Source of the DNA: Eustoma russellianum
Taxonomy: Eukaryota > Streptophyta > Magnoliopsida > Gentianales > Gentianaceae
DNA length: 64,000 bases
NCBI GenBank assembly: GCA_036186865.1
Contig: AP025071.1
Location: 17,373,142 to 17,437,141, forward strand
Direction of reading: 5' to 3'
The notes below the pieces were generated by a model that was not told the DNA's origin, did not search any database, and saw only the letters and a list, made by a program, of their open reading frames with translations. Positions 55,431 through 64,000 of the stretch are shown here, piece by piece. Every line of letters begins with the position of its first letter. Within the stretch, counting starts at the first letter, position 1. The translations under genes were made by a program, and so were the position numbers.

Positions 55431-57766
55431 TCAGCAATGGCAGATCTTATTGCAATCTACCATACATGTGTTGTGGGGTGGACGCCAAGTATCGTGATTT
55501 CAGAAAAGAGATGTCTACGTAGTGAGAATAACTTTGATTTAATTTTCTTCACATGTTCCTTTTTATACTAACAAATCGGTGCCTATCTGAAATAACCTAA
55601 AGTATTTTATAGTTCTCATGCTTGAATTTAGGTAGTCGCTCATTAACCATCACTGACCTTTATCTACCAATATTTGACTATGATATTGTACTCACCTGTA
55701 TAAGTACGGACCAACTCCAAATTATACCGAAAAAAACTTTAAATGAATTGTCTAACGGATGACCTGACTTGTATAAATGCCAGCCTAGTTATACTTGTAA
55801 TTTTGCTTGATTAAGTGCTACTTATAACATGACGACACGTGTCAGTAATAATTTTCTTCTCATCGGGTTCCTTCCGTCTAAATTTCATAGTTCAGTATAC
55901 TATTTTCGTTTATGTCATATTGCTATTTTGTTTTATTAATCTAATGCATTCTTTCTAAATTACCCTTGCAATTAATAAGTATAGTGAGAAGCCAGAGAAT
56001 TAATCAACATAATAGAAGGAGGAAGAAGAACGTAAAACTAGAAAATGACCATAAATCTTAAGAAAAGACACTTTAATTAATGATGTTCCTCTAATGACTT
56101 AGATTTACATATACATATCAAAGTTGACAATAAACATGGTTAAACCCAATCAAATATTAGATTTATCTAATACTCCATCCAAACTCCAACTTAAACATGG
56201 TTAAACTCAATCAAATTTTAACAAACTCGACAATGAACGTAGATAATAGCCAATCGAGATGACCTTGATGAGCAAGTACCTGCTCAAAGCCTTGAAGATC
56301 TAAAAACATGACTAAGTTTCCAGATTGCTCGGCTCAACAGTACAATAATTGATGAATCATTTGCATCCCTTATTAGTCATCACATGTCAAACAGCGTAGC
56401 CCGCCCCCACATGCTCCCATCACTTTTCAGACCTTGCAGATTTACTTGACTTGGTCCATCTTCACTCATATAGAGTTCCCGTGAAAATCTTCACTTGATG
56501 TAGAAACTTGGAAGGCCAAATCAAGCTATCATTTAATTTTAATTTCAATTTTAATTTTTTTATCAAAGGGGAAAGCCCTATTCTGTCAAATAAGTCTTTA
56601 AGTACTTCAAGAATACCTAAAAAGGTCTTAAAAAACTCTCTCCAATAAAACCTAGTTTAAATGGCTAGAACTAATTAAGACTCAATTAACGAAACATGAA
56701 ACATCTACTAGTATAGAGTTATTTCATTTTTCATTAGTCTATTCTTTTGTATTGAAGTGGTGCATTCTCCCACACGTCGTGAAATATATTATAGTAGTTT
56801 ATTCCATATACATTTATTATACTAGTTTATTCTATATACATTTATTATAGTAGTTTATTTTTCCGCCATATCGTGATATATATTATAATGTTTTGTACCA
56901 TAAACATTTATTATAGTTTCCATATCTATAAAAGAAAGAAGGAAAAGGAAGTCTCAAGGACTTGAAAGGTTACTTGTCAAAATGGCAAAAAGGAAGCCGC
57001 GTCCTTATAGTAGCTGTGAGGTCAGGGTTGACGTATTTGCTTAGAATTTGAGATGCATAATTGAGGAGCTAGAGTCAAACAAATCTGGTAGAAAATTAAT
57101 TTGCAGTTGTCGATGTGGTTCATGGTGGTATTATAGTCAAACCACATGTTTGATATTTCGAATCTGATCCCTTGTCTCTTTTTTGCTTGCATCATGCACG
57201 TGTGTGTTTCAATTCACAACTTTTGCCTGCATTATGCACGTGTGTGCCCGTTTCGTATGTGAAAAACTGAAGTACTTTAGGCCGGTGGCGAGTTAATTAT
57301 ACTTTTGAATGTTTTGGAGGGCGTGAATACATACATATGTATATGTATAAAGTGTATACAGTACGTTAATATAAATGAGATTGAGTTTCACGGATATGCA
57401 GGCTAGAAAGATGTTGTTTGCTATTATTTTATTTATTTGTGCATCAAGTTCTTTTAGATTTCAATCTAAAATGAAAAAAATGATAGTAACATCTAGGCTT
57501 TTCATATTCAATCGAAAAAGTTTAAATCAGATTTTCAAGCTCGACACGAGAATTCAAGCTATTTGTTTTAGTGCACATGCAAAACTTGTTTGTTTATAAT
57601 ATTTTTGCCTCATTTAAAAGACTTCGTTGAGGAGTCAACGGGGAAGAGTCACTTTCCCTCCTCCAATCTTTTCGTTTCCTGGTGCGTGTCAAAAACTTGT
57701 CATTTACTTTTTACACCCATAACTTATATGTTTTGTCATTTTTTTAGTAATTAATTTCCAGCAAAG
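55431..57766. other. Duplicated backbone, no gene seen
   Basis: Corresponds to 15116-15448, 16083-16565, 23019-23831 and 39977-41566 of the left copy. It preserves unoccupied sites for the left-copy insertions near 55747, 56217, 56430-56447, 56742, 57152 and 57538. No coding evidence. Confidence 0.65.
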
Positions 57767-58276
57767 ATGCTTCTAGTTATTGCTTTTACAAGTTCACTAA
57801 ATTGTACATCAATTTTGTATGATTTAATTAGACGTATGATTCTTGATCCAAACAAAACACACATTCTTCGTACATTTAATTAGACGGATGATCTTAATCA
57901 AACGAAACACACATTCTCTCGTCAACCTTCTATCCCCACACCCCACCCCACCCCCACCACAATAAAGTTATACACTTTTGTTAAAGGGAAAGATAACTAG
58001 ACATGTGCTTAAACATGTTTTTCAATTACACTATTGTTTGTGATTAATTTTTAGTCATTGAACAAACAAAAGAGTGTGTATTTGTCAAGTAACTTTAGAC
58101 TTGCCTTATTTTTGGCATCAGTATAGTGTTACGGTCAAACACAACGTGTTTAACACTTATTAACGGTTTTTTTTTTTTTTTTTNNNNNNNNNNTTTGTGA
58201 AATTGACGGTTTAAGTCTTGTATACCTTGTTATGAGATAGAAATTTCAGACTATTTAACTTTGGTTTAATTAAAAC
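57767..58276. other. Unique sequence, no gene seen, with assembly gap
   Basis: AT-rich with a C-rich run (about 57938-57960, CCCCACCCCACCCCCACC) and a long T run leading into ten N at 58184-58193. The gap probably reflects the homopolymer. Confidence 0.6.
58184..58193. other. Assembly gap (10 N)
   Basis: Ten N bases inside a poly-T tract; true length unknown. Confidence 0.95.
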
Positions 58277-58849
58277 TGTAGCGCTCCGCTTTCGAACCTT
58301 AACATCGGAAACGGTGCATCCGCCGTAGTCTGCTACGAGGACTGCAAGGTGCTGTTCACTTCTCTTACACGTCAGTAGTGACATAGAAAATTACGCAGCG
58401 GAAACGAATTAAATGAAATACACATTCATTTTATTCCAATATTTCGAATCCAATATCAGATAAGTACAATGTCTAAGTTCATTATTACATTTCAATATAA
58501 AGAAATAAACTGCCAAAGTAAACATCTTCTCGCTCTAACTACCCCACTGCCCGAACTCAGCTCCGTCTTCTATGTATATGTAGTCGTACTCTTGCTCACC
58601 TGTGAAAAAATAAAAGGGTGAGTGATATAGAAATATCACTCAGTAGGTTGCCGCCTCTTTCCGAACAATTTCATATATGAAAACAAATAACACGTAGTAC
58701 ATGTATAAACATGAATAACTAAGTAAATAAATAAAAGCACAACACAACAATTATGCGATGTCATGATGCATGCTTGTGTTACACGCAACGGTATCTCAAC
58801 ATACGAATGCATTTCTCTCTACCGTGCAATGCATAAACATCGAGGTAAT

Positions 58850-58985
58850 CCTACCACACGCCCCGTCAGGCCACACGTCCCATCGGGCCACACGCCTCAT
58901 AGGACCACGCGTTCTGTAGGACCACACGCCTCATAGGGCCACACGTTCCGTAGGACCACACGCCTCATAAGGCCACACGTTCTGA
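58850..58985. repeat. Short tandem repeats (CCACACGCCTCATAGG type)
   Basis: About seven imperfect 16-18 base units, GGCCACACG(C/T)..., in the LTR-like segment. It occupies the same relative place as the TTTATACCC repeats in the Tekay LTR. Confidence 0.75.
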
Positions 58986-59793
58986 AGGACAATGCACGTG
59001 TCATGAAATGCAAACAAAATATGTCACATAACACAATTTTCCTTTTCCTCTTCTATTCACTCATTTTCATATTTCAATAATTTTTCTTATCTCCTCTTAA
59101 ATAATTTTAAATCATTACTCTCTTAAATACACTTATAAATGTATTTACCTATTAATGAAATTATTTATCTTTACTTTTGTTTTCCTAAGTATCTTTAAAT
59201 ATGTTTTAAGTATTTATGAATTTATGTGAAATATATATATTTTTTTAAAAAAACTGAAATCCGATATAATTTTTTTTTAACATTTCAGAAAGTGTTTTAA
59301 TTATCTATTTTTTTTATTTAATGGTACAACAACCCCTTTACTAATTTCTGTTTTGTTTTTTTTTATCTTCAAGAATTACTCTTGTTTTAATTAAAATTAA
59401 CTTAATAGCCAAACCAAAACAAAACCCCAAACCAATTTCCCTTCCCAGCACAATCCCGCCAGCCTCCCCTCCCAGCGCCCTGCCCCAGCCCGCCAGCCAA
59501 TCCCTTTCTTTCCCTTTCCCTTTTCGGGCCTTCTTCTGCCAGCATCCAAGCTGGCCCAAAGTTCACCTTTTATTTATTTTATTTTTTTCCTTTTTTCCTT
59601 CTGCTTGGGCCGAAACCTCCCCAGCCCATTACCGAAACCAACCCTTTTTTTTTGTCCTGACCTGCTACGAAATTCCAGGCCAGTTTTCCTTTCTCTACTT
59701 CCCTCAACCCAAATTAAAATATCCCAATCTCAATTATATTACTAATTTAACTACCAAACTTTTACTTAACACATATAATCTTAAAATCATGAA

Positions 59794-59796
<3 letters not shown>

Positions 59797-59860
<64 letters not shown>
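59797..59860. repeat. TA microsatellite
   Basis: About 32 TA units without interruption. Confidence 0.95.
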
Positions 59861-59864
<4 letters not shown>

Positions 59865-60240
59865 ACATGTATAACGTTTTTATGCTACAAAGAAAACAAT
59901 CAAAACATGTAATATATCAAATTGAATTATAATATGTAAATTAACAATAAATGAAGCATATAGCAAATAGATCACATATATAAAATCAGCTCAAAAAAGA
60001 AAGAGGCTACCTACATTTTGGTTTAAGCCTAACAATATTGGTGGTGATATGGTGGTGTTGGTGGTGATATTGATCTTCTCCTCCACCTTCTCCTCCTTTC
60101 TCTTCTTCCTTATTCTTTTCTTTTTTTTATTTCCCTTCTCTTAGCTTCCCACGGCACCTTCCTTTCTTCTTCTATTCTTTTCCTTTCTCAATCTTGATGC
60201 TGTGTCTTTTTGTTTACAAAAAATTTTGTTGGCCGAATGG

Positions 60241-60244
<4 letters not shown>

Positions 60245-60314
<70 letters not shown>
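60245..60314. repeat. TA microsatellite
   Basis: About 35 TA units. A minus-strand open frame of Ile-Tyr repeats across it is an artefact. Confidence 0.95.
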
Positions 60315-60319
<5 letters not shown>

Positions 60320-60449
60320 GAAGTGAATGTTTCATCTCCCAAGTAGATAGAAGATAAAAAAAATTATGATATAGATAATTAGCATTTAATGGCTATTAAA
60401 AACAATTTAATGGTGGGGTTATTTAAAGAGTTTTTTTAATATTATGTCA

Positions 60450-61127
60450 TTATTTTTTATTTTTTTAAATAAACTCGCACTTGTATTATTGAAAAGCCTC
60501 CGTTGTGGTGGAAGGGAACCATATTACATCAAATGTATCATATGTAAAAAGATAATGAAGGAAATTTAAAATTACCAACCTCCAATCATATATGATATGC
60601 CGCATTAAAACCTTGCCAGGTAAAACCACCCTTGTGGATAAAACCCTGGCGAAGGAAAAAGCGTACATATTTATATGGTTGGAATGCATTAGCAAGCGAA
60701 TTACAAAGGAGAAAGAATAAAGTAACAAAAGCATGTGCTCCCATATTTGTCGAGTCTCACAATGGCAGTGATGATAGCAGTGCAGCGACATCCTCGAATT
60801 GCAGCGAAGTGTAGCAAAAGTGATGTGTCATTATTTTTTATTCTTGTCTCTTTTGTGTAACAAAAACTTTAGTCATTTTGTCATATTTCATAATTTATAT
60901 CTTATCTATATCGAATCACACATATATGTATATATGTACACAAACATATATACGCACGGAGATACGCGATTCCACTTTATTGAAACCTAAAAGCCTTTTC
61001 ACATCTTACCATGTAACCAATAAAATAATAAGGATAGGGATAATCAAAAATTTTCATGCCAAGCGGCTTCGGGATAAACCTAATACGCAAACCAATTTTA
61101 TCTTCTCATGTAATCAATAAAATTCAA
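60450..61127. other. Unique sequence, no gene established
   Basis: Holds a block at 60601-60660 (CATTAAAACCTTGCCAGGTA, CCCTGGCGAAGGAAAAAG) of a type I associate with dispersed plant repeats, but I cannot assign it. A plus-strand frame at 60632-60814 has no recognised domain. Confidence 0.4.
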
Positions 61128-61295
61128 CAGTTAAGGTGGTTACTTTGTGTCTTTGAGATCGTGAGTTTGAGTCGCAGAAACAGCCTCTTGCATAAAGTGC
61201 AGTATAATGTTGTGTATATAGATAGCGAAATAATCCGGTCTCTCCTCAAACCCTATGCAAACACGAGAGACTAGTGCACCGAGAATGATTTTTTT
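61128..61295 (+). mobile_element. Au SINE
   Basis: Plus strand: TTAAGGTGGTTACTTTG, GATCGTGAGTTTGAGTCGCA (B-box region), GAAACAGCCTCTTGCATAAA, CCGGTCTCTCCTC, CTAGTGCACCGAGAATG, T run. This follows the order of the plant Au SINE (ACGGGTTCGAG, GGAAACAGCCTCTTGCA, TTAGTGCACCGGG). About 170 bp. The TSD was not resolved. Confidence 0.75.
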
Positions 61296-62189
61296 ATTTG
61301 GTCATTGAATTTATTTGTTTTGCATGTATACCTAGTCGAGGGTTGTTTACAGACGACTCACGTTCTGACTAGTCGATTGCGGTCAAAATTGAGTGTTCGG
61401 GCTTTAAGAAGCCGGCCATCTGTTTGACATACCATCCGTTAGTAATTGATTTTATTTAAGTCTTTTTTTTTTTGTTTTACAACTCATACTTAACTTAAAC
61501 ATCAGTCATTCCACTTGCGTAGTCACCTATTTAGTTATGTTTCATATAATTTGTCGTTTGTATCTCTTACCTGATTCTAAGTTATTATTGATAAAAGGAT
61601 TACGATCCACATATAGCATATAGCATAAATACTACCAGAGTAAATATAATATCTTTTAGTGGGACATCCTGTAGGTTGTATATTGTAAAAAATCTTTCAG
61701 TTTATTCTACTATTATACTACATGGAATATAAAAAATTATAAAATAATAAAGAAAATGAACAAGATTATTTTAGCAAGCTATAACGGGATGTCCTACATG
61801 ACTGTAGTGTTTCTCATATTGTAATTTCTTTTAATTGTTCAGTTAACTGCAGTATCCTTAAAATGTTAATTTAGTTAAACTTTTGAAGAGGGCCTTGTTT
61901 TTACACATAAAAGGGGAAAATGGGATAGAAAATGGACTAAAAAAAATTCCTGTCTCTAATTGCATCGTACAAAGAGAAAAGAAATTGTTCTCCTAATGAG
62001 TTTTGCCTCATTAAAATTTATCAGTATTCTATTATTTCATCAACCAAGCAACGCATTGAATTAGTCTAAGACAATTATCCATTTAGCTTATAAGATTATC
62101 ATCCTACTGAGGACTGTTTGGCTAACTACCTTACATGATATTTTGTAGACAAAGTACACGCTGATCAACTTGCACATCTTCAAAGCAGG
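61296..62189. other. No feature seen
   Basis: AT-rich sequence without coding evidence or obvious repeat. Confidence 0.5.
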
Positions 62190-62405
62190 AATAACCGTGT
62201 TCAATATGGATTTTGTGAATGAAATTCGTATTTCATTGATGTTCAAATATGCAATCTCACCTATATATATTATAATCGCTTCTACTAATTTTGGATTGTA
62301 GTCAATACAGTAAAATACACTAATTATAGAATTATTCTTCTTCCATGATTGGCATGATTTGATTGTGATTTCTCTTTATTTGCTCCCTCAACATGTCGCT
62401 TAACA
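62190..62405 (-). repeat. Probable 3' LTR of the right-end Copia element
   Basis: In minus direction, CTTGAAGAGCAG (decayed polypurine tract) is followed at 62405 by TGTTAAGCGACATG, and some 130 bases later by TATATATAGGTGAGATTGC and CATCAATGAAATACGAATTTC, the usual leader layout of Tork-type LTRs. The far end is approximate. Confidence 0.5.
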
Positions 62406-62439
62406 CTGCTCTTCAAGTTAGGTAGTGGACCCACTGATG

Positions 62440-64000
62440 CTTAACTTGCACAATATTGAGTCGAATAACTTTCCAGTGACTGCTTTTGTGAGAATGGCTG
62501 GCACCTGATCTTCAGACTTCACAAACAGAAGTTCAACGGTTCCTTATTCAATATTCTCTTTTATAAAATGTCGATCTACTTCTGCATATTTTGTTCTATC
62601 GTACTGCAATGGGCTATCAGAGATGCTAATCGCTGCCTTATCGTCGCACATGAGTTGAGTTGAAAGTTTTAATGGAAACGCGATCTCAGTCATTAATGTT
62701 TTCAACCATAGAACCTCCCTTATGTCTTTCGCAAATCCTATGAACTCTACTTCTCTGCTGGATAGTGTCACCATCTTTTGCTTTTTTTACTTCTCCATGT
62801 GACTAGATTTTCTTCCACCGGGACGAAATACCCTGAGGTAGGCCATCGATCATTCGGGTTACCTATCCTAATCTGCATCAGTGAAAACTTCAACATATAG
62901 GTGTTTAATCTTCCAGAATATGATCCCCCTCTATGGTATCCGTTTTAACTATCGATCTGTCTAACTGCCTCTATATGTTGTTATTGATGCTGATGCATAA
63001 ACTGACACACTATTCCGACAGTATACGCAATGTCAGACCTTGTGTGAGAAAGATATATCAGTTTTGCCATTAACGTTTGGTATTTTTCTTGATTGCCAGT
63101 GGAGCGCTTTCTTCTATTATCAACTTGTGGTTTGTCATCATCGCAGTATCACTTAGTCTACAGCAGATCAACCCCAACTTCGATCAACAGGCGTAGGATG
63201 TATTTCTGTTGGGAGATAAAAATTCCTCCTTTTGCACGAAGAATCTCAATCCTTAGAAAATATTGTAACCTTATGAGGTCTTTCATCTCAAATTCCATGA
63301 AGAAATTCTTCTTCACTCAATTTCTTCCTTGTCGCTTCCAGTTATAATCATATTATCCTCATATATGATCAAACATGTGATTAAATCTCTATTTTTCTTG
63401 AAGAAGAATATATGATCAACATTGCTTTTTGTGTATCCATTCAATTTCATTACAACTATAACACGAGAAAACTATTTCAATCCATAGAGAGCCTGTTTCA
63501 ACTTACATACTTCATTTTTTGTAAACTCTCCCGAGAAACCTGGTGGTATCTTTATATGTACATGTTCTTTAAACTTCCTCTGTAAAAAGACATTCTCAAT
63601 GTCGAACTGATTAAATGACCAGTCATTATTTGCTATTACCAAAAATAGCACCATACGGTATAAATCTTAGCCACCGTAGAGAATGTATCTAAGTAATCAA
63701 TACTACATGTGTGTGTATATTCCTTCACCACTAACCTTGCTTTGTATCGCTCAATTATGCCATCCGTCTTGTATTTAATGGTACAAACCGACCTGCACCC
63801 AACTGGTTTCTTTTTCTGGTACGACGCATTTTTCCATGTGGCATTCTTCTATAGGGCCTCCATCTCTATTCCTAGGCCCTTCGCCATTCAATTGTCTTAC
63901 TCGCTTCCTGTACTGTCTTGGGAATAAATTTCAAAAGAAGAGTTACTGAGAAAGTCCGTGCACTATCTGTCACTCTTTCTTTGGTTATGTTGACTGTGTA
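62440..64000 (-). pseudogene. Tork-like Copia pol, RT and RNase H, decayed, running off the window
   Basis: The minus strand from the window end reads IPKTVQEASK, then TIKYKTDGIIERYKARLVVKE, DYLDTFSTVAK, DWSFNQFDIENVFLQRKFKE, IKIPPGFSGEF, VCKLKQALYGLK, then a polymerase motif YEDN where YVDD is expected (about 63366-63352), YFLRIEILRAKGGIFISQQK, MAKLIYLSHTRSDIAYTVG, and RNase H with VTLSSREVEFIGFAKDIREV, CDDKAAISISDSP, RTKYAEVDRHFIKENIE. Stops and shifts are frequent. Gag and the 5' LTR would lie beyond 64000. Confidence 0.85.

Larger units (their letters stand above)
42092..57766 (+). repeat. Right copy of the tandem segmental duplication
   Basis: The start matches base 2 of the window and similarity fades at about 57766 (41566 in the left copy). 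This copy lacks the Tekay, Tat, SINE, Copia/SIRE and MITE insertions of the left copy, so it serves as an unoccupied reference for them. It carries its own Tat-derived insertion (43225-51073) and local tandem duplications. Confidence 0.85.
58277..60449 (-). repeat. LTR-like segment related to the Tekay LTR (solo or truncated)
   Basis: Starts TGTAGCGCTCCGCTTTCGAAC and has CATCCGCCGTAGTCTGCTACGAG, parallel to the Tekay LTR end (TGTAGCGCCCC..., GTAGTCTACTACGAG). Next come AACTACCCCACTG and TTGCTCACCTGTG, again parallel to the order in 12242-14822. A repeat block at 58850-58985 alternates CCACACGCCTCATAGG and CCACACGTTC(C/T)G. No gag or pol follows on either side. The right end is uncertain; TTATGTCA at 60449 is a candidate, but the TSD does not match. 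Confidence 0.55.

Noticed and set aside
60141..60335. Open frame with long Ile-Tyr run
   Set aside because: It is the translation of a TA microsatellite.
60632..60814. Possible small host gene
   Set aside because: 60 codons, no recognised domain, next to a repeat-like block; insufficient support.

Overview
This window is nuclear DNA from a flowering plant, probably a eudicot. The evidence is its LTR retrotransposons of the plant lineages Tekay/Del, Tat, SIRE/Maximus and Ale-like Copia, its Au-type SINEs, its plant MITEs and its AT-rich intergenic sequence. I recognise no intact host gene, tRNA or rRNA. Every sizeable coding stretch belongs to a transposable element, and nearly all are broken by stops or frameshifts. 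The species cannot be told from the window.

The framework is a tandem segmental duplication. The left copy (1 to about 41566; its left end lies outside the window) and the right copy (about 42092-57766) carry the same low-copy backbone, including an ancient Tat remnant, and differ by roughly 10% by eye. Most differences between the copies are later insertions. Because the other copy preserves many unoccupied sites, boundaries and target-site duplications can be read to the base. Left-copy insertions: a probable SINE (about 545-684), a 183-bp MITE (1591-1773), an RTE-type LINE tail (about 1853-2548), a Tekay chromovirus on the minus strand (4800-14822, TSD CTTGG), an unidentified organelle-like segment with an assembly gap (15449-16082), a Tat element (16566-23018, TSD TTGAC), a tRNA-derived SINE (23245-23522, 18-bp TSD), a Copia element (23832-39976, TSD ATATT) interrupted by a SIRE element (25613-36911, TSD CCTTC), and two more MITEs (40389-40513, 41040-41340). 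The right copy holds a pol-less Tat derivative on the minus strand (43225-51073, TSD CACTT), a four-fold 300-bp tandem repeat and a 142-bp duplication.

The most notable points are as follows. (1) The Tekay element's otherwise readable protease and RNase H coding is interrupted by two short AT-rich GT-AG segments (84 and 70 bp) whose removal restores the expected protein; they look like spliceosomal introns. (2) Both Tat elements carry a non-retroviral gene that resembles the 'putative gypsy type transposon' family and ends in a coiled coil, with a 74-75 bp phase-0 intron at the same place; in the pol-less element it is divergent from gag and has its own TATA box. (3) In the 16.5-23 kb Tat element the segment from the RNase H/second RNase H junction to the 3' LTR is inverted, with a breakpoint readable to the codon. 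(4) The pol-less Tat element carries about 31 copies of a 63-bp repeat, each able to form two hairpins with the same loop. (5) Each 3-kb SIRE LTR holds three copies of a 23-nt near-palindrome.

Right of the duplication (57767-64000) lie a second assembly gap, an LTR-like segment related to the Tekay LTR with long TA runs (58277 to about 60449), an Au SINE (about 61128-61295) and the 3' end of a decayed Copia element on the minus strand (about 62190 to beyond the window). Many nonsense codons are CGA to TGA or TGG to TAG/TGA, as expected for old methylated, silenced insertions.
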